From contig NZ_JACYMM010000008.1 in the NCBI RefSeq assembly GCF_020858115.1, positions 161,004-225,003 of the forward strand: a stretch of DNA of 64,000 nucleotides. The letters are read 5' to 3'. The notes under the pieces are model-generated. The model saw only the letters and a program-made list of their open reading frames with translations. It was not told the DNA's origin and searched no databases. Source of the stretch: Janthinobacterium sp. FW305-129. Its GTDB lineage: Bacteria > Pseudomonadota > Gammaproteobacteria > Burkholderiales > Burkholderiaceae_D. Below are positions 35,512 through 44,187 of the stretch, piece by piece (position 1 is the stretch's first letter; each line of letters starts with the position of its first letter). The translations under genes were made by a program, and so were the position numbers.

Positions 35512-36032
35512 GCAGCACCCTGCATTTCACCCTTATCCGTCTTGCGCCAGGCTTTTTCCAGCAATCCACTCAACAACTGCATTTCTTCTGGCGTGAAATC
35601 GGCAAACAGGCTGGCGATCCACTGCGCGTGCTCATCGACCAGGGTGGCGGCAGCCATGTTTCCCTTGGCACTCAGGCGCACCAGCAGCTTGCGCCGGTCG
35701 AACTGGTCCGCGTGGCGCGCCAGGAAACCGTCGCGTTCGAGGCCGTCGAGCAAGCCCGTGATGGTGCCGCGCGTCACGCCGGCCCGCTCGGCCAGTTCGT
35801 GCGGGGAGAGCCCCTCGGGCACGTCGCGCAGCAAGGACAGCAAGACAAACTTGCCTTCCGACAAGCCATGCCGGCCCAGGCGCGTGGCGCAATCGCCATC
35901 GATGGCGGACGCCAGCCCCAGCACTTCAAAGCACAGGCGCAGCCTCCCGATGGATGCGGGCAGATCCGCGCCGAGCGCGCGGCGCTGGACGTCACCGAGC
36001 AGGGCCGTGTATTTCTGTGCGAGTTTTATCAT
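35508..36032 (-). CDS. MarR-family transcription regulator
   Basis: 174 residues from the first ATG at 36032. The winged helix is at about residues 55-125: GKFVLLSLLRDVPEGLSPHELAERAGVTRGTITGLLDGLERDGFLAR, with wing residues FDRRKLLVRLSAKG. Flanking helices make the dimer. No ribosome site precedes the ATG, and the putative operator lies directly upstream, so the transcript may be leaderless and the gene autoregulated. It heads an operon with the AlkD-like and a small protein gene. The signal sensed is unknown. Confidence 0.87.
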   Translation of the reverse strand: MIKLAQKYTALLGDVQRRALGADLPASIGRLRLCFEVLGLASAIDGDCATRLGRHGLSEGKFVLLSLLRDVPEGLSPHELAERAGVTRGTITGLLDGLERDGFLARHADQFDRRKLLVRLSAKGNMAAATLVDEHAQWIASLFADFTPEEMQLLSGLLEKAWRKTDKGEMQGAA

Positions 36033-36060
36033 ATGGCACAATATAATATGGCACCATATT
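36031..36060. promoter_or_regulatory. candidate MarR operator, two tandem palindromes
   Basis: AATATGGCACCATATT at 36045-36060 is a perfect 7-2-7 palindrome, and ATATGGCACAATAT at 36031-36044 is a nearly perfect second copy 14 bp away. The pair touches the marR start codon at 36032. Placement and symmetry fit autorepression. Confidence 0.6.
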
Positions 36061-36099
36061 AAATGTCAAATGGAAAACCTGAACGGCTTTCCCCTGCGC

Positions 36100-36552
36100 C
36101 TAGAAATGCGCCTTGCCCCTTGCCCACGCGATGATGGCATTCGCATCGATGGCGCCCGGCTGGCGCGCCACTTCCACGCCGCGCAAAAACAGGGCCAGGG
36201 TGGGAATGCTGCGGATATTGAAACGGCTGCCCAGGTCAGGCGACGCTTCCGTATTCACCTTGACGACGCGGAACGCCGGTTCCAGGGTCCTGGCGGCTTG
36301 CACATAGAATGGCGCCATGCTGCGGCACGGGCCGCACCACGGCGCCCAGAAGTCGACCAGCACGGGAATGTCGCTGCGTTCGATATGCTTGAGGAAACGG
36401 GCGCTGGCCAGGTCCACGGGCTGGCCCGTGAACAAATCCTTCTGGCACTTGCCGCAGGTGGGCTGCTCCGTGAGCCGGGCGGCCGGCAGGCGGTTGACGG
36501 CGTCGCAATGGGGGCACACGATGTGCAGGGAGTCTGGCGTGGTCGGGGTCAT
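36100..36552 (-). CDS. trxC: thioredoxin 2
   Basis: 150 residues from ATG at 36552, in line with TrxC. The N-terminal zinc domain has CPHC (Cys13, Cys16) and CGKC (Cys33, Cys36), and the thioredoxin domain has DFWAPWCGPC with Cys73 and Cys76, cis-Pro in SIPTLALF. TrxC is a cytoplasmic disulfide reductase induced by oxidative stress in enteric bacteria, with zinc release as a redox switch. It is divergent from the aldehyde dehydrogenase gene. Confidence 0.95.
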   Translation of the reverse strand: MTPTTPDSLHIVCPHCDAVNRLPAARLTEQPTCGKCQKDLFTGQPVDLASARFLKHIERSDIPVLVDFWAPWCGPCRSMAPFYVQAARTLEPAFRVVKVNTEASPDLGSRFNIRSIPTLALFLRGVEVARQPGAIDANAIIAWARGKAHF

Positions 36553-36734
36553 GGCATTCCTGGATGCAAGCTGGTTAAAGCGCTCAATCAGGCATTCTAC
36601 GGCGATTCGCGCCGGCCATGGCGGCGCGCACAACAGACAATTGTTGCTTGACCATAAATACTGCAGAATAGGCATCATTGCCGGATTGCCGTACCCTGCC
36701 CGGGACGACACCGCCAGCCCACGCGAGGAAACCC

Positions 36735-38156
36735 ATGCACATGACCGCTCCCCCGGCGCACGCCGCGCTCGACGCCACCCTGGCGCGCCAGCGCGCCGCC
36801 TGCCTGGCCCACCCCGTGCCCACGTTCGCCGAGCGCAAGCGCGACCTGCAGACCCTGCAGCGCTATATCCGCGACCACAAGCTGGCATTGTGCGAGGCCA
36901 TCAGCGCCGACTATGGCAACCGTTCCCACCATGAAACCTTGCTGGCGGAGATATTCCCCGCCATCGACGGCATCGATCATGTACTGAAAAAGTTGAAAAA
37001 GTGGATGCAGCCGCAGCGCCGCAGTGTGGACTGGCGCAATTTCCCGGGCGCCCGCAACCGCGTCATTCCCCAGCCGCTGGGCGTGGTGGGCGTCATCGTG
37101 CCGTGGAATTTCCCCGTCAACCTGAGTCTGGTGCCCTTGACCTACATCTTTGCCGCCGGCAACCGCGCCATGGTCAAGATGAGCGAGAACTCGCGCCACC
37201 TGGCCCGGCTGCTGATCGCGACCATGCCCGCCTATTTCCCGCCGGAAAAGCTGCAGTTTGTTGACGAGACGGGCGGCGTAGGCATTGCTTTTTCACAACT
37301 GCCGTTCGACCACCTGCTGTTTACAGGGTCCGGCCAGACGGGCCGCGCCGTCATGGCGGCGGCCGCACAGAATCTGTGCCCCGTGACGCTGGAGCTGGGC
37401 GGCAAGGCGCCGGCCATCGTCTGCGCCGATTTCGACGTGCGCACGGCTGCCGAGCGCATCCTGTTCGTCAAGTACCTGAATGCGGGGCAAATCTGCACCA
37501 GCGTCGACCACGCCTGGCTGCCCGAGGCCGGCATCGCCGCCTTCGTCGAGCATGCGCGCCGGATCATGCCCACGCGCTACCCGCGGCTCGATACGCCCGA
37601 TTACACCTCCATCATCGATGAGGCCGCCTTCGAGCGCCTGCTGCAGGCCCTGGATGAAGCGCGGGAACGGGGCGCGCAAGTGATTTCGCTGCTGCCCGGC
37701 CCTGCCTGGGACCGCGCCACGCGCAAGATCGCGCCGCACATCGTGCTGGGCGCGCCCGCAGACAGCCTGCTGCTGACGCGGGAAATCTTCGGCCCCATCC
37801 TGCCCCTGCGCGGCTATACGAAGCTGGAGAACGTGATCGCCAGCATCAACGGGGGGCCGCGCCCGCTGGCCATCTATCCTTTCAGCAATGACAAGCGGAC
37901 CGTGCAGATGCTGATCGACACGGTGATGTCGGGCGGCGTGTCCGTCAACGACGCCCTGCTCCATGTGGGCCAGCACGACCTGCCCTTCGGCGGCGTGGGC
38001 GAGTCCGGCATGGGCCACTACCACGGCGTCGAAGGTTTTCACACTTTCAGCAAGCTGCGTCCCGTGTTCTACCAGGCGCGCTACAGCGCCCTGGCACTGC
38101 TGCGGCCGCCGTATGGCAAGCTGGCCAGCCGCGTATTGAACTTCCTGACCCGCTGA
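36735..38156 (+). CDS. coniferyl aldehyde dehydrogenase-type NAD(P)+ aldehyde dehydrogenase
   Basis: 473 residues starting behind GAGGAAA. It belongs to the class 3 / CalB branch: QPLGVVGVIVPWNFPVNLSLVP, FTGSGQTGRAVM, TLELGGKAPAIV with the general-base Glu, and KYLNAGQICTSVDHAWLP with the catalytic Cys. The C-terminal YHGVEGFHTFSKLRPVFYQ and the hydrophobic tail also fit. It oxidises aldehydes such as coniferyl aldehyde to acids; the natural substrate could equally be a fatty aldehyde. Its stop directly abuts the convergent argO gene. Confidence 0.88.
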   Translation: MHMTAPPAHAALDATLARQRAACLAHPVPTFAERKRDLQTLQRYIRDHKLALCEAISADYGNRSHHETLLAEIFPAIDGIDHVLKKLKKWMQPQRRSVDWRNFPGARNRVIPQPLGVVGVIVPWNFPVNLSLVPLTYIFAAGNRAMVKMSENSRHLARLLIATMPAYFPPEKLQFVDETGGVGIAFSQLPFDHLLFTGSGQTGRAVMAAAAQNLCPVTLELGGKAPAIVCADFDVRTAAERILFVKYLNAGQICTSVDHAWLPEAGIAAFVEHARRIMPTRYPRLDTPDYTSIIDEAAFERLLQALDEARERGAQVISLLPGPAWDRATRKIAPHIVLGAPADSLLLTREIFGPILPLRGYTKLENVIASINGGPRPLAIYPFSNDKRTVQMLIDTVMSGGVSVNDALLHVGQHDLPFGGVGESGMGHYHGVEGFHTFSKLRPVFYQARYSALALLRPPYGKLASRVLNFLTR

Positions 38157-38762
38157 TTACAGGAACAGCGAGGCGGCGATGGCCCACATGACGAGGGCGA
38201 TGATGCCGTCGAGCACGCGCCAGGCCATGGGCTTGGCAAACACGGGCGCCAGGTAGCGGGCGCCAAAGCCCAGCAGGAAGAACCACAGGGCCGAGGCCAT
38301 GATGGCGCCGCCGGCAAAATAGAAACGCCCCATGCCTTCATGCTGGCCGCCGATCGAGCCGAGCAGGATGACCGTGTCGAGGAAGGCGTGCGGGTTCAGC
38401 AGGCTGAACGCCAGCGCCGCGCCGATCACGGCCCAGTAGCCTTCAGGCGCCTTGGCGGCCGATACCGTCAGGGCCGTCGGGCGCCAGGCCGACTTGGCGG
38501 CGCGCAAGCCATAGGCGATCAGGAAGGTGACACCGCCAGCCTTGGCCCACAGCAGGAAATTGGGGTTGTCGGCAATAAAAGTGCCCATGCCGGCCACGCC
38601 GGCCGTGATCAGGATGGCGTCGCACAGCAGGCAGACGAGGATGCAGGTAAGCACATAATGGCGCTTCAAGCCCTGCTTGAGCAAGAAGGCGTTTTGCGTG
38701 CCGATGGCCACGATCAGGCTCGCCCCGAGTCCCATGCCTTTCAAGAAAATTGCGCTGTCCAT
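38157..38762 (-). CDS. argO: LysE/ArgO-family basic amino acid exporter
   Basis: 201 residues from ATG at 38762, behind AAAGGAA. Five or six membrane helices; FLKGMGLGASLIVAIGTQNAFLLKQGLKRHYVL is the LysE/ArgO N-terminal signature, and SLLNPHAFLDTVILLGSIGGQ the second. It exports arginine (and lysine or canavanine in relatives). It is divergent from an ArgP homologue with a 204-bp gap, the classical regulator-exporter pairing. Confidence 0.92.
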   Translation of the reverse strand: MDSAIFLKGMGLGASLIVAIGTQNAFLLKQGLKRHYVLTCILVCLLCDAILITAGVAGMGTFIADNPNFLLWAKAGGVTFLIAYGLRAAKSAWRPTALTVSAAKAPEGYWAVIGAALAFSLLNPHAFLDTVILLGSIGGQHEGMGRFYFAGGAIMASALWFFLLGFGARYLAPVFAKPMAWRVLDGIIALVMWAIAASLFL

Positions 38763-38906
38763 ATCGATTCCTTTCCATTGCTTTCCATCACGCGCACGGC
38801 CGCCCACGCTCTGCCGGCAACGGCAAAGTCATCAGAGGTAGGTGGAGGGTGGTGCGGAACCAGGGGGACCGCGCGGGAGAGTGGAGTTGTTACCCTATTT
38901 CAACAG

Positions 38907-38935
38907 TGTAAAGAAAAAGTAAATATAAGTATAAT
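38907..38935 (+). promoter_or_regulatory. candidate argP promoter
   Basis: TATAAT at 38930-38935 lies 31 bp before the argP start, with a weak -35 (TGTAAA at 38907) at 17 bp. The 204-bp gap also must hold the argO promoter and ArgP sites, which I cannot place. Confidence 0.45.
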
Positions 38936-38966
38936 GAATGATTCTAACCATATATAAGAGAAACTT

Positions 38967-39872
38967 ATGCGCGTCGTCGATTACCGTGGATTGGCCGCCC
39001 TCGACGCCGTGATCGGCCTGGGCAGCTTTGAAAAGGCGGCGCAAGCGCTGGCGATCAGCCAGCCGGCCGTGTCGCAGCGCATCCGCACCCTGGAAAACCT
39101 GGAAGGCACGTTATTGATCATCCGCAGCCACCCGCCCCTGCCCACGGAAGCGGGCCAGCGCCTGATCGCCCATTACCGGCAAGTCAAGCTGCTTGAAGCG
39201 GCGCTCGACGCCCAGCCTGGTCCCACCACGCAATTGCCGGAACTGGCCATCGCCGTCAACGCCGACAGCGCCGCCACCTGGATCCCGGAAGCGCTGGGGC
39301 CGCTGCTGTCGCCGCCGTCCTGCCTGCTCGACATCCGCCTCGACGACCAGGACCACACCCTGAGCCAGCTGCGCGAAGGGCGCGTGTTTGCCTGCGTCAC
39401 CAGCGCCAACGACCTGGTGGCGGGCACCACGGCCACGCCGCTGGGCGGCATGCGCTACCTGTGCGTGGCCTCGCCCGCATTCGCCCGGCAGTGGTTTCCC
39501 CATGGATTTACGGTGGAAGCCGTCAGCCAGGCGCCCGCCATCACGTTCGGCAGCAAGGATGCCCTGCACGAACGCTACCTGCAGCACCGCCTCGGCTACG
39601 CGGGCCGCTATCCGCACCATGTGCTCGGTTCGGCGCGCGACTTCGTGCGCTTCATCGAAGCGGGCTATGCCTATGGCATGGTGCCCCTGCTGCAGGCGGA
39701 AACGGCGCTGGCCGCTGGCCGGCTGGTCGACGTGGCCACAGGGCAGGCGCTCGACGTGCCCCTGACCTGGCATGCCTGGGATATCCAGACGCCCCTCACG
39801 CGCACCCTGTCGGACGCCGTCATCGCCACGGCCCGCAAATGGCTGCTGCAAGACAACATTGTTTCTGAATAA
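38967..39872 (+). CDS. argP: LysR-family regulator ArgP
   Basis: 301 residues, starting behind AGAGAAA. The N-terminal helix-turn-helix (LAALDAVIGLGSFEKAAQALAISQPAVSQRIRTLE) matches ArgP/LysG, with SFEKAA instead of the usual SFERAA. The effector domain has ELAIAVNADSAATWIPEAL and GMRYLCVASPAFARQWFP, both ArgP-typical. It should activate argO in response to arginine and lysine. The spacing and divergent layout support the assignment. Confidence 0.92.
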   Translation: MRVVDYRGLAALDAVIGLGSFEKAAQALAISQPAVSQRIRTLENLEGTLLIIRSHPPLPTEAGQRLIAHYRQVKLLEAALDAQPGPTTQLPELAIAVNADSAATWIPEALGPLLSPPSCLLDIRLDDQDHTLSQLREGRVFACVTSANDLVAGTTATPLGGMRYLCVASPAFARQWFPHGFTVEAVSQAPAITFGSKDALHERYLQHRLGYAGRYPHHVLGSARDFVRFIEAGYAYGMVPLLQAETALAAGRLVDVATGQALDVPLTWHAWDIQTPLTRTLSDAVIATARKWLLQDNIVSE

Positions 39873-39957
39873 TTTCTATGCCACTGCAACAACTCCTGCC
39901 CGCCGCGCCCCGCTTGGCCTACACTGCAACCATACTGCACAACGACAAGGGGCCGGC

Positions 39958-40980
39958 ATGACGATCGTGCGCAACACTCTGCTGGGCTTGCTGGCGACGC
40001 TGCCCCTGGCCGCCGGCCTGATCGCCTGCTCGCCCTTGACGGCCATCAATGCCCTGTCGTCCGGCAGCGCCTCGAAGGTGACGCGGGGCCTGGCCTACGG
40101 CCCCCTGCCCCGGCAAAAACTCGATGTCTATGCCCCAAAAAGCCGCACGGGGCCCGTGCCCGTCGTGGTGTTCTTTTATGGCGGCAACTGGACTTCCGGC
40201 GAGCGCGCCGACTATGCCTTCGTTGGCCATGCACTGGCCGCGCGCGGCTACCTGGCCGTGATCGCCGACTACCGACTGTATCCGGACGTGCACTACCCCG
40301 AAATCCTGCAGGATGCGGCCCGTGCCGTGGCCTGGGCCGCGATGGAGTCGAGCCGCCATGGCGGCGACCCCGCGCGCTTGTTCGTCATGGGTCATAGCGC
40401 CGGCGCCTACAATGCGGCGATGCTGGCGCTCGACGCCAGCCTGCTGGCGCGCCACGGTATGCGCCCGCACGACTTGCGCGGCTGGATAGGCCTGGCCGGC
40501 CCGTATGATTTTTTGCCCATCGAGAACACCACGACCCGGCCCGTCTTCTTTTACCCGGACACGCCCGCCGCTTCGCAACCCATCCACCACGTGACGGCCG
40601 ATGCCCCGCCCGCCCTGCTGATCGCGCCCCAACCCGGCCAGGACAAGCTGGTCAATCCGCAGCGCAACACGGGCGGCCTGGCCAAGGCCTTGCGGGCGCT
40701 GAACAGGCCCGTGACGGAAATGTATTTCGGTAAGGTCAGCCATACCACCCTGGTCGCCTCGCTGGCCGGCCCCTTGCGCATGCTGGCGCCCACGCTCGAC
40801 GCCGTGAGCGCCTTTATCGACGCCAACAGCGCGGCGGACAAAGCAGCGCACAATGCGGGTACGCCGCGAGACACGGCCAAGCCTGCATCCCCGGCCAGGC
40901 CGCAGCAGCCGGCAAGGGCGCAGGGCGCCGCCATGCATGCTGCCGCGGCGCGCGCTGACGAAAAAACGCCCGCCCCCTGA
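39958..40980 (+). CDS. alpha/beta hydrolase lipoprotein (carboxylesterase-like)
   Basis: 340 residues. The signal peptide has a lipobox-like GLIAC, so it is probably a membrane-anchored lipoprotein. The hydrolase shows VVVFFYGGNWTSGERADY (oxyanion region), YRLYPDVHYPE and nucleophile FVMGHSAGAYNAAML, followed by a His in KVSHTTLV. It is a member of the hormone-sensitive-lipase/carboxylesterase group. The last 60 residues are an Ala/Pro/Gln-rich tail; its final codons overlap a terminator that works for the convergent phasin gene. Confidence 0.78.
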   Translation: MTIVRNTLLGLLATLPLAAGLIACSPLTAINALSSGSASKVTRGLAYGPLPRQKLDVYAPKSRTGPVPVVVFFYGGNWTSGERADYAFVGHALAARGYLAVIADYRLYPDVHYPEILQDAARAVAWAAMESSRHGGDPARLFVMGHSAGAYNAAMLALDASLLARHGMRPHDLRGWIGLAGPYDFLPIENTTTRPVFFYPDTPAASQPIHHVTADAPPALLIAPQPGQDKLVNPQRNTGGLAKALRALNRPVTEMYFGKVSHTTLVASLAGPLRMLAPTLDAVSAFIDANSAADKAAHNAGTPRDTAKPASPARPQQPARAQGAAMHAAAARADEKTPAP

Positions 40981-40990
40981 GGGACGGGCG
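40961..40990 (-). terminator. rho-independent terminator of the phasin gene
   Basis: Read on the minus strand, a GC-rich hairpin (CGCCCG paired with CGGGCG, then CCC with GGG, loop of four) is followed by six T. It lies 97 bp after the phasin stop and inside the last codons of the convergent esterase gene. Confidence 0.75.
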
Positions 40991-41086
40991 CTCTGCCAGA
41001 CCAATACGCGCGACGCTGCATGTCAACCAGCCGCATCTCAAGGCTCGGCCCTCGCGATGCGGATGCAGCCGCCAGCAGCGGCCTGT

Positions 41087-41725
41087 TTACTCTTTACGGC
41101 TGGCGCTGCTGCTCTTGCTTTGAGCGGAGCCTGCTTGCGATGCGCTGCCGCTGGCCGAGCTTTCGCTGCCGGCCGACTGCTGGCTGCCCTGGTGGCTGGC
41201 GCTTTGCAGGCTTTGACCGTCACGGCTTTGCGCACCACGCTGCTGCTCGCGGCTGGCGCCATTTTGCTGGTAGGCCTGGAACGGTTCGGCCATGCGCTGC
41301 ATCGCTTCCTGCTGCTTGCGCACGTTTTTCTCCGTTTCTTCCGAAGCCGTACGGGCCACTTCCTCGGCCAGGGCCTTGGCGGTGCGGCTCGTTTCATTCA
41401 CATGACGCTCTGCCACATTGGCCAGTTCGACCTGCGTATCGGCTGCCAGGCGCGACACCTGTTGCTGGTATTTGCGCAGTTGCTCGGCGGCTGGCTGGCC
41501 CGAGGCGGCAGCCACCTGAAACACATCTTCAGCGCGCTCGACCGTCAGCAGGTTCTGGCTGGTGACCGTGCTTTCTTCCAGCAAGCCTTGCGCCAGTTGC
41601 ATGTTCAGGTCACTGAAGTGCTGCACCGACTGGAACAACGACTTCGTCAAGCCATTGAAGAAAGCCAGTTGCGCTTCCAGGTGGTTTTTGGCGGCGGGGG
41701 TAACACTACGGGAATATGGATACAT
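41087..41725 (-). CDS. phasin family protein
   Basis: 212 residues from ATG at 41725 with GAGGAA ahead. The N-terminal 120 residues are amphipathic helices of phasin type (LEAQLAFFNGLTKSLFQSVQHFSDLNMQLAQGLLEES, then ADTQVELANVAERHVNETSRTAKALAEEVA). Phasins coat polyhydroxyalkanoate granules and control their size. The C-terminal 70 residues are a low-complexity Ser/Gln/Gly/Ala tail with many short repeats. No PHA synthase gene lies near. The single gene ends at the terminator above. Confidence 0.87.
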   Translation of the reverse strand: MYPYSRSVTPAAKNHLEAQLAFFNGLTKSLFQSVQHFSDLNMQLAQGLLEESTVTSQNLLTVERAEDVFQVAAASGQPAAEQLRKYQQQVSRLAADTQVELANVAERHVNETSRTAKALAEEVARTASEETEKNVRKQQEAMQRMAEPFQAYQQNGASREQQRGAQSRDGQSLQSASHQGSQQSAGSESSASGSASQAGSAQSKSSSASRKE

Positions 41726-42005
41726 GGAGTTCCTCATTAGATAGCGGTTGGGTGGACACAAACAGATGGCGGCACCACCGACTACCGAACGCTTAGGCAG
41801 ACGGCCGGGTTACGCCACGAAACGCGAAAAAACATATCCGATTGGTGGGACGATGCTTTGCAACGCGAGTCCCAAGGCTACGTGAGCACCGCAGATGAGG
41901 CATGATCTGGATCAAAGGTGCGCTAGGCTGTGCAGAAAGTTTTGGCTGGACGGCTTGCCCTTGGCAAACGTCAGTAACGGAAAGGAAAATCTGTGCCAGG
42001 CAGGC

Positions 42006-42341
42006 TCAGCCAGCGGCGCCCGTGCCCGGCACGACGGGCTTGTAGCCACGGCTGCGCAGCGACGCTTCCAGCCAGCGGTTGCCATACCAGCCACGCGCCA
42101 GCAGGTAACTGAGTTCCGCACCGGCCATCAGCAGCATCATCGGGCCGATGCGCAGTTCGCTGGCCAGATGGCTGCCAAACCACAGGCACGCATCCATCGC
42201 CAGCATGAGCAGCAACAGCCACCAGCGGCGCTTGGCCACGGCCCAGAACGAGCCCAGCAACAGAGCTGGCCAGGAAAAACCCGCCTTGACGTAGGCATAG
42301 CGGCCGGCATCGTCGGCAAACAGGGTGGCGCTGTGCTTCAT
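42006..42341 (-). CDS. DUF2628-family small membrane protein
   Basis: 111 residues with AYVKAGFSWPALLLGSFWAVAKRRWWLLLLML, two further hydrophobic segments, and GNRWLEASLRSRGYKPV at the end, matching the DUF2628 layout. No function is known for the family. It is probably in the inner membrane. It sits 27 bp after the glyoxalase-like gene on the same strand and may be cotranscribed with it. The 280 bp to the phasin gene on the other side show no gene. Confidence 0.75.
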   Translation of the reverse strand: MKHSATLFADDAGRYAYVKAGFSWPALLLGSFWAVAKRRWWLLLLMLAMDACLWFGSHLASELRIGPMMLLMAGAELSYLLARGWYGNRWLEASLRSRGYKPVVPGTGAAG

Positions 42342-42368
42342 GCTGCTCTCTTCAGGTAATGACCGGCC

Positions 42369-42740
42369 TCAAGGCTCGGGATGGTGGCAGACGGCTTCGA
42401 CATTGTGGCCGTCCGGCCCCAGCACGAAAGCGCCATAATAATTCGGGTGATAGATGGCACGGATGCCGGGGGCACCGTTATCCTTGCCGCCCGCTGCCAG
42501 CGCGGCCTGGTAAAACGCGTCCACCTGGGCACGGTTTGCCGCCGCGAAGGCGAGATGCATGCCGGCATGCGGCGTGCCGCCCGCGCCGAACCAGAAATCG
42601 GGCTTGCCATCCTTGCCCATGCCGACCCAGCCCTGCTCTTCCATCACCACCGATACGCCCAGGGGCGCCAGGGCGGCCGAAAAGAAGGCCTTGCTGGCCT
42701 GTGCATCGCTGACGTTCAAACCGATGTGATCAAGAATCAT
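42369..42740 (-). CDS. VOC-family (glyoxalase/dioxygenase fold) protein
   Basis: 123 residues from ATG at 42740 behind AGGGAG. One VOC domain pair: MILDHIGLNVSDAQASKAFF, with the metal His in DHIGL, then HAGMHLAFAAANRAQVDAFYQAALAAGGKDNGAPG, HPNYYGAFVLGPDGHNVEAVCH. Such proteins bind a divalent metal and act as lyases, dioxygenases or drug-binding resistance proteins. No specific activity can be given. Confidence 0.85.
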   Translation of the reverse strand: MILDHIGLNVSDAQASKAFFSAALAPLGVSVVMEEQGWVGMGKDGKPDFWFGAGGTPHAGMHLAFAAANRAQVDAFYQAALAAGGKDNGAPGIRAIYHPNYYGAFVLGPDGHNVEAVCHHPEP

Positions 42741-42855
42741 GATGGCGCTCCCTGGAAGTCGTGGAATAGAATTGCAGTATGCACCAACATTGCCTTTTAG
42801 GCAATCACCACTGCAGATCCGGCACACTTGCTCCAGGGATGCGCCATGCGCCTGC

Positions 42856-44133
42856 CTAGCGCAGGTTGCCCGTATGACCCAGCGAATAGCGGCCCGGCTG
42901 CGGCCACACGGTCAGGCCGTGCGGTTCCTGCCCGACTTTCACTTTCGACACGTCGCCGCTGTTCGTATCGATGCGGTACACCACGTCGTCGAAGCGGCCG
43001 GACAGCCACAGATACTTGCCGTCGGCGCTCACATTGCCCATGTCGGGGCTGCCGCCGCCGGGAATCGGCCAGTTCGCCACCACTTTTTCCGTAGCGAAAT
43101 CGATCACGCTGACGCTGCCCTTGCCCTTCGGCTTGCCATGGATGCGGTGCGTGCCGCGGTTAGCCACGTACAACTTTTTACCGTCGCGGCTCGGGTACAG
43201 GCCGTGCGCGCCCACGCCCGTCTGGATGAAGCCGATTTCCTTCAGCGTGGCGCCATCGACGATGTGCACGCCGTCGGCGTCCATGTCGGCGATAAAGAAT
43301 TTCTTGCCGTCCGGCGAAATGCGTATGTCTTGCGGCATGCCCTTCTTGACGCTGCAGATTTCATTCGCCGGGCCGCCCACGGGGCCGGACTCGGCGAAGC
43401 GCTTGGCCGGCATCTGCAGTTTCAGGTAGCCGTCGACCTTGCGGCCCACCAGGTCGATCTTGGCAATGGTGCCGTCGAACTCGCAGGTGAACATGGCGTA
43501 GCGGCCGTCATTCGAGAAATCCGCATGGTTGATGCCGCCGCACTGGGGCGTGTCGATCGAATACTGCACCGCCATGGTCTTCGGATCGCGGAAATCGAGG
43601 CGGTGGCGCGCTTCGGCCACGACGATGGCCGACTTGCCGTCCGGCGTGAAGTACATATTGTAGGGATCGTCGACGGGCACTTCCTTGCCCGGTTTGCCCG
43701 TCAAGGGGTCGACCGGCGTCAGGCTGCCCTTGTCCGTGCGCTCGGCATTGTTCGCCACCCACAGGGTGCGCAAGTCCCACGACGGCACGACGTGCTGCGG
43801 GCCGCTGCCGACCTTGAACTTGTCGACCACTTTCAGGCTGTCCTGGTCGATCACGTAGACGTCGTTCGAGCGCAGATTGGGCACGTAGACACGGCGCAAG
43901 TGATCCTTGACGACGGGGCTCATATTGCTGCTGCCGATGCTGCCATACACGTTTTTCGGGTCCACCAGCGGCGGCATGCCCGGCAGCGGAGAATAAGCAG
44001 CCGCCGGCGCCGCGGCTACAGCGGCAGGGGCCGCTGTGCTGGCGCCGGTGACCTGGCTGGCCACGCCCAGGCCGGCCAGTGCGGCCGCCAGGACGGACAG
44101 GGTAACGATGGTGCGTCGTTGAGATGTTTTCAT
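42856..44133 (-). CDS. YVTN/YncE-like beta-propeller protein
   Basis: 425 residues from the ATG at 44133 (an in-frame ATG at 44148 adds five). After a signal sequence, seven or so propeller blades run through the protein: RVYVPNLRSNDVYVIDQDSLKVVDKFKVGSGPQHV-type units, then TLWVANNAERTDKGSLTPVDPLTGK, YMFTC-like EFDGTIAKIDL, and KKLYVANRGTHRIHG. Such secreted or periplasmic propellers often partner with redox or metal enzymes; here the upstream gene encodes a creatininase-family hydrolase. No substrate is known. Confidence 0.8.
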   Translation of the reverse strand: MKTSQRRTIVTLSVLAAALAGLGVASQVTGASTAAPAAVAAAPAAAYSPLPGMPPLVDPKNVYGSIGSSNMSPVVKDHLRRVYVPNLRSNDVYVIDQDSLKVVDKFKVGSGPQHVVPSWDLRTLWVANNAERTDKGSLTPVDPLTGKPGKEVPVDDPYNMYFTPDGKSAIVVAEARHRLDFRDPKTMAVQYSIDTPQCGGINHADFSNDGRYAMFTCEFDGTIAKIDLVGRKVDGYLKLQMPAKRFAESGPVGGPANEICSVKKGMPQDIRISPDGKKFFIADMDADGVHIVDGATLKEIGFIQTGVGAHGLYPSRDGKKLYVANRGTHRIHGKPKGKGSVSVIDFATEKVVANWPIPGGGSPDMGNVSADGKYLWLSGRFDDVVYRIDTNSGDVSKVKVGQEPHGLTVWPQPGRYSLGHTGNLR

Positions 44134-44170
44134 GTGTTTTCGCGTCATTTCATTGCAAAAGCCGGAAGTT

Positions 44171-44187
44171 CAGCACTTCCAGCGGAA
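44171..44187. other. short hairpin between the creatininase-like and beta-propeller genes
   Basis: GGAAGT and ACTTCC flank a five-base loop immediately after the creatininase stop codon. It could stabilise or attenuate the shared transcript. It is too small to call a terminator. Confidence 0.35.
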
